64,000 nt of DNA from Shewanella sp. UCD-KL12 (GTDB lineage Bacteria > Pseudomonadota > Gammaproteobacteria > Enterobacterales > Shewanellaceae): positions 186,001 to 250,000 of the forward strand of contig NZ_MPHJ01000003.1 of NCBI RefSeq assembly GCF_001957125.1, read 5' to 3'. The number at the start of each line of letters is the position of its first letter. Position 1 is the stretch's first letter. Under the pieces are notes generated by a model, which saw only the letters and a program-made list of their open reading frames with translations, made no database searches and was not told where the DNA came from. A program made the position numbers and the translations under genes. Below are positions 18,287 through 28,402 of the stretch, piece by piece.

Positions 18287-18303
18287 TTGGCAGGAATGTT
18301 GCA
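18287..18303 (+). promoter_or_regulatory. sigma54 promoter for fliE
   Basis: TTGGCAGGAATGTTGCA has GG at 18289-18290 and GC at 18301-18302 separated by 10 bases, close to the consensus. It lies 66 bp before the fliE start and heads the long fliEFGHIJ run. Confidence 0.85.
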
Positions 18304-18368
18304 TGTTCATATCTATCAGTTATGTTCGTCAACTATTCGACACTAGCCAGTGTGATAGGGAGAAAGAT

Positions 18369-18725
18369 ATGCAAATTGGAGCCAATTCATTACTACAAGA
18401 GATGCAATCTCTAAGTGGAGAAATTAAGCCATCAGGGTTTAGCTCTGGTCTTAGCTCTCCGATCAGCTCACCTATTACACAACAGGTTAACAATACATCA
18501 GGCAGTGAGTTTGGAGAGCTACTCTCACAAGCTATTGGTACTGTAGGTGAGTTACAATCAAATTCAGCTTCGCTTGCTAGCCGATTAGACATGGGCGATA
18601 CCCGAGTTACTCTTTCCGATACAGTTATAGCGAGAGAGAAAGCCAGTGTTGCTTTTGAAGCGACGGTTCAGGTAAGAAATAAGTTCGTTGAAGCCTATAA
18701 ATCAATTATGAGTATGCCTGTTTAA
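18369..18725 (+). CDS. fliE: flagellar MS ring-rod junction protein FliE
   Basis: FliE links the MS ring to the proximal rod and is the first protein exported. The 118-residue form from ATG 18369 begins MQIGANSLLQEMQSL and ends with the family motif RNKFVEAYKSIMSMPV. It has an AGGGAGAAAG ribosome site. A longer frame from 18303 is rejected because it would begin inside the -12 promoter element. It heads the class II basal-body operon. Confidence 0.93.
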   Translation: MQIGANSLLQEMQSLSGEIKPSGFSSGLSSPISSPITQQVNNTSGSEFGELLSQAIGTVGELQSNSASLASRLDMGDTRVTLSDTVIAREKASVAFEATVQVRNKFVEAYKSIMSMPV

Positions 18726-18783
18726 CTTCAGGTAACAAATTAAGCACCTAGTTAAAAACTAATAGAATAAGCGAGTATCTATT

Positions 18784-20502
18784 TTGAGTACCGATATGGT
18801 TGTAGGTTCTGAGTCCACATTAGCAAGTGATCAACTTGCAGGTGGCGTTCAAGAAGAGAATAAGTCAGGCGGGAGCGGAATGTTTGGCGGAGTCGATATG
18901 TTACGTCAAGTAACTATGATCCTTGCGCTAGCTATCTGTTTAGCCCTTGCTGTATTCATCATGCTATGGGCTCAGGAACCTGAATATCGACCATTAGGGA
19001 AGATGGATACTCAGGAGATGGTACAAATTTTAGATGTACTTGATAAAAATAAAATTAAATATCAGATTGATGTGAATGTCGTAAAGGTACCGGAAGATAA
19101 GTACCAAGAAGTCAAAATGATCTTAAGCCGTGAAGGGATCGATAATGCCGCGACAAAGAATGATTTCTTAAGCCAAGATAGTGGTTTTGGTGTGAGCCAG
19201 CGTATGGAGCAAGCGAGGCTTAAACACAGTCAAGAGCTAAACCTAGCCAGAGCAATTGAAGAGCTAAGAAGTGTTAGCCGCGCAAAAGTAATTCTCGCGA
19301 TACCTAAGGAAAATGTATTTGCTCGTAATCGTGCTCAACCAAGTGCGACTGTGGTGATTAATGCCAGACGAGGCGGACTAGGACAAGAGGAAGTTGATTC
19401 TATTGTCGATATTGTTGCATCAGCTGTACAGGGATTAATTCCTACAAAAGTCACAGTAACTGATTCAAATGGCCGTTTACTCAACTCTGGCAGCCAAGAT
19501 GGTGTATCGGCCAGAGCAAGACGCGAACTGGAGCTCGTGCAACAAAAAGAGTCTGAATATAGAGCTAAAGTTCAGTCTATATTGATGCCTATCTTAGGCC
19601 CCGAAAACTTTACTTCTCAAGTCGATGTATCTATGGACTTTACCGCTGTCGAGCAGACAGCGAAGAGATTTAACCCAGATCTGCCAGCGCTAAGAAGCGA
19701 GATGACGGTAGAGAATAACTCTAATGGTGGCAGTACTGGAGGCATCCCTGGTGCTTTGACAAACCAGCCTCCAATGGAAAGCAACATCCCAGAAAATGCT
19801 TTGAATAACGATGCAGAAGGCAGCGGTAACCCATCAGGGTCTTCACATAAAGAAGCGACACGTAATTTCGAACTAGATACGACCATTAGCCATACAAGAC
19901 AACAGATAGGTACGGTTAGACGAGTCAGTGTATCAGTCGCTGTCGACTTCAAAACAGGTGCAGCAGGTGAAGATGGACAAGTTAATCGAGTACCGCGAAC
20001 CGAGCAGGAACTGGCAAACATTCGCCGTTTATTAGAAGGCGCTGTTGGTTTTAATACTCAACGCGGCGATATTCTTGAAGTAGTGACCGTCCCCTTTATG
20101 GATCAACTCATTGAGGAGGCCCCAGCGCCTGAATTATGGGAGCAGCCTTGGTTCTGGCGAGCGCTTAAATTAGGTATGGGCGGGATCATCATTCTTGCAC
20201 TTATCCTGTTTATTGTTAGACCTATGCTAAAGCGTCTTATTTATCCAGATAGCGTGAATGTACCTGATGAGCCAAAATTTGGTGATGAGCTTGCAGAGAT
20301 TGAAGATCAGTTTGCATCGGACACATTAGGGATGCTTAACCGCCCAGAAGCTGAATATAGTTATGCTGATGATGGTTCAATTTTGATACCGGATCTTCAT
20401 AAAGATGATGATATGATTAAAGCTATTCGAGCACTAGTGGCAAATGAACCTGAGTTATCTACACAGGTAGTAAAAGGTTGGTTACAACAAGATGAGCAAT
20501 AA
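18784..20502 (+). CDS. fliF: flagellar MS-ring protein FliF
   Basis: FliF builds the MS ring in the inner membrane and is the base on which the motor and export gate assemble. The 572 residues contain a first membrane segment (about 40-62), two ring-building motif domains in the periplasm, a variable loop, a second membrane segment (about 458-478) and the cytoplasmic FliG-binding tail (ALVANEPELSTQVVKGWL). The apparent start is TTG 18784. ATG 18796, four codons later, is equally possible because both ribosome sites are weak. It overlaps fliG by 11 bp. Confidence 0.95.
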   Translation: MSTDMVVGSESTLASDQLAGGVQEENKSGGSGMFGGVDMLRQVTMILALAICLALAVFIMLWAQEPEYRPLGKMDTQEMVQILDVLDKNKIKYQIDVNVVKVPEDKYQEVKMILSREGIDNAATKNDFLSQDSGFGVSQRMEQARLKHSQELNLARAIEELRSVSRAKVILAIPKENVFARNRAQPSATVVINARRGGLGQEEVDSIVDIVASAVQGLIPTKVTVTDSNGRLLNSGSQDGVSARARRELELVQQKESEYRAKVQSILMPILGPENFTSQVDVSMDFTAVEQTAKRFNPDLPALRSEMTVENNSNGGSTGGIPGALTNQPPMESNIPENALNNDAEGSGNPSGSSHKEATRNFELDTTISHTRQQIGTVRRVSVSVAVDFKTGAAGEDGQVNRVPRTEQELANIRRLLEGAVGFNTQRGDILEVVTVPFMDQLIEEAPAPELWEQPWFWRALKLGMGGIIILALILFIVRPMLKRLIYPDSVNVPDEPKFGDELAEIEDQFASDTLGMLNRPEAEYSYADDGSILIPDLHKDDDMIKAIRALVANEPELSTQVVKGWLQQDEQ

Positions 20503-21529
20503 TTCAGATAATGGCGGTAAGCCAGGTAATATCGATGAGTTAACCGGTATTGAAAAAACGGCTATTTTACTATTAAGTTTGAGTGAAGCCGATGCGGCAT
20601 CTATTTTAAAACACCTAGAGCCCAAACAGGTACAAAAGGTGGGTATGGCGATGGCTGCTATGCAAGACTTTGGACAGGAAAAAGTGATTGGTGTTCACCA
20701 GCTTTTTCTTGATGAAGTACAGAAATACTCATCGATTGGTTTTAATAGTGAAGAGTTCGTTAGAAAGGCGTTGACCGCAGCTTTAGGTGAAGATAAAGCG
20801 GGTAACTTGATTGAGCAGATCATTATGGGCGGCGGGGCAAAAGGCCTTGAATCCTTGAAATGGATGGATCCACGCCAAGTCTCTACTATTATCCAAAACG
20901 AGCACCCACAGATACAAACCATTGTACTTTCATACCTTGAGCCTGACCAGGCTGCCGAAATTTTTGCTCAGTCTCCAGAAAATACTCGACTCGACCTGAT
21001 GATGCGCATTGCAAACCTTGAAGAGGTCCAACCTGCAGCACTTCAAGAACTGAATGACATTATGGAGAAGCAGTTTGCTGGACAGGGTGGCGCTCAGGCC
21101 GCCAAGATGGGTGGCTTAAAAGCTGCGGCAAACATCATGAACTATCTCGACACAGGTGTTGAAAGCCAGCTTATGGAAACCATGAGAGAGTCTGATGAAG
21201 AGATGGCCCAACAGATCCAAGACCTCATGTTTGTTTTTGAGAATCTTAGTGATGTTGACGATATCGGTATTCAAGTCTTGCTGCGGGAAATTCAACAAGA
21301 TGTGCTGATGAAGGCACTGAAGGGAGCCGACGATGCTCTTAAGGATAAGATATTAGGCAACATGTCTAAACGTGCTGCAGAGCTATTAAGAGATGATTTA
21401 GAGGCGATGGGCCCAATTCGAATTAGTGAAGTGGAAGTCGCTCAAAAAGAGATTTTATCTATCGCAAGACGCTTAAGTGACAGTGGTGAAATTATGCTAG
21501 GCGGTGGCGGTGGTGAAGAGTTCTTATAA
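20492..21529 (+). CDS. fliG: flagellar motor switch protein FliG
   Basis: FliG is the C-ring protein that contacts the stators and generates torque. The 345-residue protein shows the N-terminal FliF-binding region (GIEKTAILLLSLSEADAA), the middle domain with the EHPQ motif (NEHPQIQTIVLSYL) and the C-terminal domain with charged torque helix (KRAAELLRDDLEAMGP). It starts inside fliF, and its stop overlaps the fliH ATG by one base, indicating tight coupling. Confidence 0.96.
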   Translation: MSNNSDNGGKPGNIDELTGIEKTAILLLSLSEADAASILKHLEPKQVQKVGMAMAAMQDFGQEKVIGVHQLFLDEVQKYSSIGFNSEEFVRKALTAALGEDKAGNLIEQIIMGGGAKGLESLKWMDPRQVSTIIQNEHPQIQTIVLSYLEPDQAAEIFAQSPENTRLDLMMRIANLEEVQPAALQELNDIMEKQFAGQGGAQAAKMGGLKAAANIMNYLDTGVESQLMETMRESDEEMAQQIQDLMFVFENLSDVDDIGIQVLLREIQQDVLMKALKGADDALKDKILGNMSKRAAELLRDDLEAMGPIRISEVEVAQKEILSIARRLSDSGEIMLGGGGGEEFL

Positions 21530-22590
21530 TGAAACCTGATAATAATGAACAAGACTCTGCCGATGTAAATGTCGAAGTTAGCGATTATTCTCATTGGCAG
21601 ATCCCAGATATTACAGAGCCTGTAGCTGATGATACTTCGAATTTATTCGGCCGAAAAACCTTACAAAAAACCATAGAAGATGAGGCTCCCTCTTTTCTTC
21701 CTCCGACATTAGTTGAAATTGAGGCTATTAGAGATGAAGCGATTCAAGATGGTTTCTCTCAAGGTAAAGAGGAGGGAATTAAATCTGGTATTGAAAGTGG
21801 GCGTCTTGAAGGGTTAAAGCAAGGACATGAAGAGGGGCTTAAGCAGGGGATAGAGCAGGGGCATGCCGAAGGGTTAGAGCAAGCTGCACAAATGATATCT
21901 CGTTTTGAGTCTTTAATCGCACAATTTGAGAAGCCGCTGGAGTTGTTAGATACAGAAATTGAGAAAGAGCTTGTTGCGCTAACTATGATGCTTGCTCGTA
22001 CGGTCATAGGTCATGAGATTAAAACTCACCCTGAACATATTTTATCTGCATTAAGGCAAGGTGTAGATTCCCTGCCGATTAAAGAGCAAGGGATAACGAT
22101 TCGATTACACCCTGATGATCACCAATTAGTGCAGCAGCTATACACTGCAGAGCAATTAGAGAAGAGTCGCTGGTTATTAGAAGCTGATCCGAGTTTAACT
22201 GCGGGTGACTGTGTTATTCATAGTCAGCGAAGCAGTGTCGATATGCGCCTAGAGCAAAGAATCAATAGTGTTTTTGATGAGATGAACCATCACCATCAGC
22301 ACCTGGCTCATACTCAATTACAGCAAGAGGAGTCATTGTCTGACGTTTATACTAAATCAACAGCTGATGAATCATCTTCCAGTGAAGCGCCACAATCAGA
22401 CACTGCACAACCAGAGCCTGAACAGACAAGTTCAGAAGTAACTGAGACACCTCCTATAAGTTCAGATGATTATCATAATGATCAGCTTAAAGATGCTGAG
22501 CTTAATGATACTCAGGTTAATGACAGCCAGGTTAATGATGCAGAAGGCGTAGATGAAAATGAGCAGTCGGCAAAACCAACTACTGAGTAA
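21529..22590 (+). CDS. fliH: flagellar export ATPase regulator FliH, extended C-terminus
   Basis: FliH dimers hold the ATPase FliI and link it to the C ring. The central GxxxG helix is clear ([19 protein letters not shown] and onward, residues about 75-120), followed by the conserved FliH/SctL domain (about 140-255). At 353 residues it is roughly 90 longer than usual. The extra C-terminal part is acidic, rich in S, E and D, and contains short ND-based repeats (about 320-335). The 3' end overlaps fliI by 38 bp. The tail is probably unstructured. Confidence 0.93.
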   Translation: MKPDNNEQDSADVNVEVSDYSHWQIPDITEPVADDTSNLFGRKTLQKTIEDEAPSFLPPTLVEIEAIRDEAIQDGFSQGKEEGIKSGIESGRLEGLKQGHEEGLKQGIEQGHAEGLEQAAQMISRFESLIAQFEKPLELLDTEIEKELVALTMMLARTVIGHEIKTHPEHILSALRQGVDSLPIKEQGITIRLHPDDHQLVQQLYTAEQLEKSRWLLEADPSLTAGDCVIHSQRSSVDMRLEQRINSVFDEMNHHHQHLAHTQLQQEESLSDVYTKSTADESSSSEAPQSDTAQPEPEQTSSEVTETPPISSDDYHNDQLKDAELNDTQVNDSQVNDAEGVDENEQSAKPTTE

Positions 22591-23899
22591 AGTTCGCCAA
22601 CAACAGGAAAAAATTCATCCTTTTGTCGCTGAGGCAAGCGGTCAGCTTGTCCGTGTCGTTGGTTTAACACTTGAGGCGACGGGATGTAGGGCATCAGTAG
22701 GTAGTTTATGCAGTATAGAAACGCTAGCAGGTGAGCTTATTGCTGAAGTGATAGGGTTTGATGATGAGCTGTTATACCTAATGCCTATCGAAGAGTTAAG
22801 GGGAGTACTCCCTGGCGCTCGAGTGACTCCACTTGGTGAACAAACAGGGCTAAATGTAGGCCTTTCGCTGTTAGGCCGGGTTTTAGATGGCAACGGTCAA
22901 CCCCTTGATGGTTTAGGTCGCCTTAAAACTGAACAAAAAGCGCCACGGCATTCCGCTTCAATCAATCCATTAGCTAGACGAGCTATCACAGAGCCCCTTG
23001 ATGTTGGTGTTAGAGCCATTAATTCAATGCTGACAGTCGGTAAAGGTCAGCGTATGGGGTTGTTCGCAGGATCCGGCGTGGGTAAGAGTGTGCTACTAGG
23101 CATGATGACGCGCGGTACTACCGCAGATATTATTGTTGTTGGCTTGGTCGGTGAACGTGGGCGAGAGGTGAAAGAGTTCATTGAGGAGATTTTAGGTGAA
23201 GAGGGGCGGGCACGTTCAGTCGTCGTTGCAGCGCCTGCTGACACATCTCCCTTGATGAGGCTTAGAGCTTGTGAAACCTCAACAAGGATTGCTGAGTACT
23301 TTCGCGATCTTGGTTATAACGTATTATTGCTGATGGATAGTCTTACTCGTTATGCCCAAGCTCAGCGAGAGATAGCACTGGCGGTGGGCGAGCCACCTGC
23401 AACTAAAGGATACCCGCCATCAGTATTTGCAAAGCTTCCTAAGCTCGTAGAAAGGGCTGGAAATGGTGGGCCAGGGCAAGGTTCTATTACTGCTTTTTAT
23501 ACTGTACTCACAGAGGGAGATGACCTACAAGATCCCATTGCCGATGCGGCAAGAGCAATTCTTGATGGGCATATTGTTCTTTCAAGAACATTAGCAGATT
23601 CAGGTCACTACCCAGCTATTGATGTTGAAGCATCAATAAGCCGTGTTGCTCCTATGGTGATTTCTGCTGAACATTTAGAGTCTATGCGCCGCGTCAAGCA
23701 GGTGTATTCTCTGTTCCAACAAAACAAAGATCTTATCTCCATCGGTGCCTATACCCAAGGCAGTGATCCGAGAATTGACAATGCCATTCGACTTCAACCT
23801 GCAATGAACGCCTTTCTAAGGCAGACGATGAAAGATGCTATCAGTTTTGAAAGTAGTGAGCTTATGCTGTCTCAGCTAGGTGCCCAGTGTCAGGTATGA
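22553..23899 (+). CDS. fliI: flagellar export ATPase FliI
   Basis: FliI is the ATPase that energises export of flagellar type III substrates. The 448-residue protein carries the F1-like Walker A ([15 protein letters not shown]), the [10 protein letters not shown] motif, Walker B ([11 protein letters not shown]) and the C-terminal dodecameric ATPase region. The start at ATG 22553 lies within fliH. ATG 22559 is an alternative. It is followed by fliJ after 41 bp. Confidence 0.95.
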   Translation: MKMSSRQNQLLSKVRQQQEKIHPFVAEASGQLVRVVGLTLEATGCRASVGSLCSIETLAGELIAEVIGFDDELLYLMPIEELRGVLPGARVTPLGEQTGLNVGLSLLGRVLDGNGQPLDGLGRLKTEQKAPRHSASINPLARRAITEPLDVGVRAINSMLTVGKGQRMGLFAGSGVGKSVLLGMMTRGTTADIIVVGLVGERGREVKEFIEEILGEEGRARSVVVAAPADTSPLMRLRACETSTRIAEYFRDLGYNVLLLMDSLTRYAQAQREIALAVGEPPATKGYPPSVFAKLPKLVERAGNGGPGQGSITAFYTVLTEGDDLQDPIADAARAILDGHIVLSRTLADSGHYPAIDVEASISRVAPMVISAEHLESMRRVKQVYSLFQQNKDLISIGAYTQGSDPRIDNAIRLQPAMNAFLRQTMKDAISFESSELMLSQLGAQCQV

Positions 23900-23940
23900 T
23901 TAGATGCTAGTGTCTAGCCGCTATTAGTTCAGGAGTAAAA

Positions 23941-24387
23941 ATGGCAAAACAAGACCCTCTTATCACAGTGTTAAAACTGGCTACGGAAGCTGAGGAGCAA
24001 GCTGCGCTTCAACTGAAGTCAGCTCAACTAACGTTGCAAAAAAGTCAGGGTCAGTTAGATGCATTACGTAATTATCGCTTAGATTATATGAAGCAGATGG
24101 AAGGCCATCATGGCAAAAATATCAGTGCAAGTTATTACCATCAATTTCATCAATTTGTGAAGCAAGTTGATGAAGCGATAATTAAACAAATCGCCTCAGT
24201 ATCAGAGGCTGATAATCAAAGAGCGCATCGTCAGAGTCACTGGCAAGAGAAGCAACAAAAGCGCAAAGCCGTTGAGTTGCTTCTCGAACACAAAGCGGAA
24301 AAGGCTAAGTTAGTAGAGTCAAGGCTTGAACAGAAGATGATAGATGAGTTTGCATCTCAGCAATTTTACCGTAAGCGCAGCCGTTAA
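23941..24387 (+). CDS. fliJ: flagellar export protein FliJ
   Basis: FliJ is a 148-residue, highly charged coiled-coil protein that resembles the stalk of F1 ATPase and couples FliI to the FlhA gate. The sequence is almost all helix, with heptad-like spacing and many K, Q and E residues. Identification rests on the position after fliI, length and the family-like segments YHQFHQFVKQVDEAI and EQKMIDEFASQQFYRK. A CAGGAG ribosome site supports the ATG. Confidence 0.9.
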   Translation: MAKQDPLITVLKLATEAEEQAALQLKSAQLTLQKSQGQLDALRNYRLDYMKQMEGHHGKNISASYYHQFHQFVKQVDEAIIKQIASVSEADNQRAHRQSHWQEKQQKRKAVELLLEHKAEKAKLVESRLEQKMIDEFASQQFYRKRSR

Positions 24388-24415
24388 CTTCCATAGACTT
24401 GATGTTTAAAATGTT

Positions 24416-24432
24416 TTGGCATCTTTATTGCT
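24416..24432 (+). promoter_or_regulatory. sigma54 promoter for fliK
   Basis: TTGGCATCTTTATTGCT has GG at 24418-24419 and GC at 24430-24431 with a 10-base gap, a near-consensus -24/-12 element 29 bp after fliJ. The leader to fliK would be about 100 nt. It would drive fliKLMNOPQR. Confidence 0.82.
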
Positions 24433-24541
24433 TCGGTATTTAGTTAGCTTGTGTTCCAGTGTATTTAGGCCACAAAATTGACGCAGCCTAATGCAGCTAA
24501 TTTCTCTAAATTGATTTACGAACAGCCTTGTTGGAGGCTAT

Positions 24542-26170
24542 ATGCAGAAAATGACAAATGTACTTTTAGCGAGTAAAGATAATGCCCCTGAAAAAATGTC
24601 GACTGGAGGTATTAAACAAAGCGATAAAAGCGAAAGTAAATCCGCTAAAGGTGATGATTTTTCAGCAGTTTTAGAGCAAGCTAATGCTAAGTCTAGTGAA
24701 AATAAACATACTCAAAATACCAACTCGAAAGAGGGTATGCCTGCTGCTAAGCAGGGCGTTGATACCAAGATTAATGATCTTGTATCAAAAGATGAAATAG
24801 CAGCAGATAAAACGGCTGATGTGAACCATTTGCTTGCGCAAATAAATTTAGCCAGTGACCTAGATAATAAAGAGCTGCTGCAAGTTAGCGGCGATACTTT
24901 GCCGCTTGATAGTGATACCGATAGCCTTAGTGCTGAAATTCTAGACTTAGAAGCTCTAGACTTAGAAACTAAAACTTTAGCCGCAGATGAATTGCTCTTA
25001 TCCACTGACTCAAAAAGTTCAGCCATCGGTAAGCTGGATGAAAGCGCGATGTTAGACCCGCAAACCGGTGAGGTTATGGATAGTGAGCTGCTTAATACAC
25101 TTATTCAGCAAACAGGTTTAACTGAAGATGAATTAACTCAACTTGCCCCTGAAGCGTTGACTGAACTTATTGCTATGGCAAAAGGGGTTAATGTGCAATT
25201 AACCCAAGCTCAATTGTCCGGAGTGAGTGTCTCTGGAGCGACTGAAGCTACAAGTTCTGTTACTACTGCCAATGCTTCAAAGGTAAACGAATCGATAGCA
25301 CAGCATAATCCACAGGCCTCATTGGCAGCAGGGCAAGTATCTAAAGGCGCCACGATTCAACTTGATGATGGGAAAGTCATTCATCAGGATGCCTCTAAAG
25401 GGCAGATCCCTGGGCAACAACTTGACTTATCATTGCAAGGGAGAGCGGGGCAAGCTACTAATATATTGGGTGAAAAGAGCATTATTGAAGAAGCACCGAA
25501 GGCTCAAGTTAATACAAAGCTTGCTATGGCTGCAAGTATTCAAGCTGAGCAGCAATTAAAAGGCGCAGATTTGTCAGTTAAACTCTCTGCGGTTAGTAGC
25601 CTTGAGGGGACATCTCAAAATGACTCATCATTAACATCTGACTTAAAAGTTGTTCAAACCACACCTCTTGGTGCAAATACGCATGCTAAGCCTGAAATCC
25701 CTCAGTTCCAGCTATCATTGCGCCAACATAATGAGCAACAAAATACCATGCAGGATATGATTCAACGATTCTCTCCTGTAATGAAGCAACAACTTGTTAC
25801 TATGGTCAGTCAAGGAATACAGCATGCTGAAATCAGACTCGATCCACCAGAGTTAGGTCAGGTCAGGGTGAGAATTCAAGTTCAAGGCGATCAAACTCAA
25901 GTTCAGTTCCAAGTTGCTCAACATCAGACTCGAGATATTGTCGAACAAGCGCTTCCAAGATTAAAAGATATGTTAGCTGAGCAAGGGATGCAATTGACCG
26001 ACAGTCATGTGTCTCAACAAGACTCAGGCAAAGATCAAGGGGAGGGGGGAAGTTCAGAGCATTCTCAAGACAGTTATGATGCTGAACTGGATGAATTATC
26101 CGCAGATGATTCACTATTAAGCTCAAATCAAGCAACAAGTTATCGCTCAGGTATAGATTATTATGCATAA
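24542..26170 (+). CDS. fliK: flagellar hook-length control protein FliK
   Basis: FliK measures hook length while being exported and switches FlhB specificity from rod/hook to filament substrates. The 542-residue protein has a long polar, alanine- and serine-rich N-terminal ruler region and the conserved C-terminal Flg_hook domain at about 400-490 (RLDPPELGQVRVRIQVQGD, then ALPRLKDMLAEQGMQL). A TTGGAGG ribosome site precedes the ATG. A second FliK-like protein is encoded at 45918-47942 on the other strand. Confidence 0.93.
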   Translation: MQKMTNVLLASKDNAPEKMSTGGIKQSDKSESKSAKGDDFSAVLEQANAKSSENKHTQNTNSKEGMPAAKQGVDTKINDLVSKDEIAADKTADVNHLLAQINLASDLDNKELLQVSGDTLPLDSDTDSLSAEILDLEALDLETKTLAADELLLSTDSKSSAIGKLDESAMLDPQTGEVMDSELLNTLIQQTGLTEDELTQLAPEALTELIAMAKGVNVQLTQAQLSGVSVSGATEATSSVTTANASKVNESIAQHNPQASLAAGQVSKGATIQLDDGKVIHQDASKGQIPGQQLDLSLQGRAGQATNILGEKSIIEEAPKAQVNTKLAMAASIQAEQQLKGADLSVKLSAVSSLEGTSQNDSSLTSDLKVVQTTPLGANTHAKPEIPQFQLSLRQHNEQQNTMQDMIQRFSPVMKQQLVTMVSQGIQHAEIRLDPPELGQVRVRIQVQGDQTQVQFQVAQHQTRDIVEQALPRLKDMLAEQGMQLTDSHVSQQDSGKDQGEGGSSEHSQDSYDAELDELSADDSLLSSNQATSYRSGIDYYA

Positions 26171-26275
26171 GAGGGTAATCTATAGCAAAATGAGATTGTT
26201 AATTGTAGACCTCGCTTAATCTTAACCTATTATTGGTAAAGATATGTGAGAAGGATGCCTTAAAAGGAAGCGCAA

Positions 26276-26797
26276 ATGGCTGAAGAAGAGTCTCTAGAGC
26301 TTGAAGAAAATGAAGAGCCTAAAAGTAAAAAGAAACTGATTATTTTTGGCGTCATTGGCTTAGTACTGGTATTGGTTATTGCGGGAGCGCTATGGTTTTT
26401 TCTTGGCTCTAGTGATAGTAGCGAAAGTACTGTTACTGATGATGGCAGCGTCGAAACTGAGGAGGCCGTTAATGTCGGTGAGGCATTTTATGTTGGTATG
26501 CCTAGACCTTTTCTCTTCAACTTGCCTGGAGCCAATCGTTCGAGGTTGGTTGAAATTAAAGTCCAGCTGATGGTTCGAGGTTCAGATGATGATGTGCTTA
26601 TCAAAAAACATATCCCCCTAATTGAAGATGCGTTGCTAACAACCTTTAGTAGCGCAGATGTTCAAAAATTAAGCTCGCTGGCTGGCAAAGATGAGATGCG
26701 TCAACTGGCACTACTAAATGTACAAAATACGCTACTGCCTGTGACTGGCAGAAAAGTGGTCGAAAAAGTACTCTTTACCGGCTTTGTCATGCAGTAA
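26276..26797 (+). CDS. fliL: flagellar stator-associated protein FliL
   Basis: FliL is a single-pass inner-membrane protein that surrounds the stator units and supports torque. In 173 residues there is an acidic cytoplasmic N-terminus, a membrane helix at about 23-45 (LIIFGVIGLVLVLVIAGAL) and a periplasmic FliL domain with RSRLVEIKVQLMVRG. An AAAGGAAG site precedes the ATG. It lies upstream of fliM in the usual order. Confidence 0.94.
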   Translation: MAEEESLELEENEEPKSKKKLIIFGVIGLVLVLVIAGALWFFLGSSDSSESTVTDDGSVETEEAVNVGEAFYVGMPRPFLFNLPGANRSRLVEIKVQLMVRGSDDDVLIKKHIPLIEDALLTTFSSADVQKLSSLAGKDEMRQLALLNVQNTLLPVTGRKVVEKVLFTGFVMQ

Positions 26798-26908
26798 TAA
26801 ATAGTAAAACTGTCGAAATATGTGAATGTTTTCTGTGAGTGTAAAATTGATTAAATGTGCTTTGACTGTATTTATAGCCCTCCAACTTCTTGTTAAAAAG
26901 GCATTATT

Positions 26909-27937
26909 GTGAGTGATCTATTAAGCCAAGACGAAATTGACGCGTTATTACATGGTGTAGATGACGTTGAAGAGGATGATGTTGAAGAGGGCGGGATAGA
27001 CGCCCGCTCTTATGACTTCTCTTCTCAAGATCGTATTGTTCGTGGGCGAATGCCAACGCTTGAGATTGTTAACGAGCGTTTTGCTCGTCACTTACGCATA
27101 AGTATGTTTAACATGATGCGAAGAGCGGCTGAGGTGTCTATTAATGGCGTCCAAATGCTTAAATTTGGTGAGTATGTTCACACCCTATTTGTACCAACAA
27201 GCCTAAATATGGTTCGCTTCAGTCCCCTTAAAGGTACTGCGTTGATCACTATGGAAGCACGGTTAGTTTTCATTCTTGTTGATAACTTTTTTGGTGGAGA
27301 TGGGCGCTTTCATGCCAAAATTGAAGGGCGTGAATTCACTCCTACCGAGCGGCGAATTGTTCAACTTCTATTGAAAATCATCTTTGAAGATTACAAAGAT
27401 GCTTGGGCGCCGGTGATGGATGTAGAGTTTGATTACCTAGACTCAGAAGTTAACCCTGCGATGGCGAATATTGTCAGCCCTACAGAGGTGGTCGTCGTAA
27501 GCTCTTTTCATATCGAAGTCGATGGGGGAGGTGGTGACTTTCATATCACTATGCCCTATTCGATGATAGAGCCTATTCGTGAGCTATTAGATGCTGGTGT
27601 CCAAAGTGATACTCAAGATACTGACATGAGGTGGTCCCAAGCCCTCAAAGATGAGATCATGGATATCGATGTAGGCTTAGATGCTACTGTCGTAGAGCAG
27701 GAGATCACCCTAAAAGATGTAATGGAGTTTAAAGCCGGCGATATCATACCTGTCGAACTGCCTGAGCATATCGTTTTACGTGTTGAAGACCTGCCTACAT
27801 ATAGATGTAAATTAGGTAAGACCAGGGATAATTTAGCTCTGCGCGTTTCGGAGAAGATCCCTAGACCTGAAACGGTAAAATCTGAACTGCAGCTAGTGAC
27901 GAGAAAGGGAAAGAGCAGGGAAATATCAGAGCTATAG
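26909..27937 (+). CDS. fliM: flagellar motor switch protein FliM
   Basis: FliM is the C-ring protein to which phosphorylated CheY binds. The N-terminal CheY-binding peptide is plain (LLSQDEIDALLHGVDD), followed by an acidic linker, the middle domain (LEIVNERFARHLRISMFNM) and the C-terminal FliN-like domain (about 260-330). The length of 342 residues is typical. The start is a GTG. The TTAAAAAGGC ribosome region lies about 10 bp upstream. Confidence 0.95.
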   Translation: MSDLLSQDEIDALLHGVDDVEEDDVEEGGIDARSYDFSSQDRIVRGRMPTLEIVNERFARHLRISMFNMMRRAAEVSINGVQMLKFGEYVHTLFVPTSLNMVRFSPLKGTALITMEARLVFILVDNFFGGDGRFHAKIEGREFTPTERRIVQLLLKIIFEDYKDAWAPVMDVEFDYLDSEVNPAMANIVSPTEVVVVSSFHIEVDGGGGDFHITMPYSMIEPIRELLDAGVQSDTQDTDMRWSQALKDEIMDIDVGLDATVVEQEITLKDVMEFKAGDIIPVELPEHIVLRVEDLPTYRCKLGKTRDNLALRVSEKIPRPETVKSELQLVTRKGKSREISEL

Positions 27938-28010
27938 AAAACGCTTAGGTATGGAATAGATTCCAGCTAAGGTATTTGAATTGATAGTAAGTGGTTAAGG
28001 TAAACAGAAA

Positions 28011-28394
28011 ATGAGCACAGAAGATACTGGTGATGATTGGGCCGAAGCAATGGCCGAGCAAGCGATTGAGGAAGCACAAGCTGTTGAGTTTGATGAGCTA
28101 GCCGATAGTTCAACCCCTCTTTCTGAAGAGGATGCATCTAAGCTTGATGCCATTATGGATATTCCTGTCACTATTTCGATGGAGGTGGGAAGGAGTTTTA
28201 TTAGTATCCGAAACTTGTTGCAGCTAAACCAAGGCTCAGTGGTTGAGCTTGATCGTGTTGCAGGTGAACCATTAGATGTTATGGTCAATGGAACCTTGAT
28301 TGCTCATGGTGAAGTTGTGGTGGTGAATGATAAGTTTGGTATTCGACTGACTGATGTTATCAGTCAAACAGAGCGTATTAAAAAGCTAAAGTAA
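28011..28394 (+). CDS. fliN: flagellar motor switch protein FliN
   Basis: FliN forms the lower C ring with FliM and helps receive export substrates. The 127-residue protein has an acidic N-terminus and the conserved SpoA domain (IMDIPVTISMEVGRSFISIR, then LDRVAGEPLDVMVNG and GEVVVVNDKFGIRLTDV). It is followed by fliO after 8 bp. Confidence 0.96.
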   Translation: MSTEDTGDDWAEAMAEQAIEEAQAVEFDELADSSTPLSEEDASKLDAIMDIPVTISMEVGRSFISIRNLLQLNQGSVVELDRVAGEPLDVMVNGTLIAHGEVVVVNDKFGIRLTDVISQTERIKKLK

Positions 28395-28402
28395 AGGTTG
28401 TT

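Noticed and set aside
18303..18368. Longer N-terminus for FliE
   Set aside because: It would begin within the -12 part of the sigma54 promoter and lacks similarity to the family.
19617..20021. 134-codon frame on the - strand inside fliF
   Set aside because: It is an antisense shadow of a conserved gene, without independent evidence.
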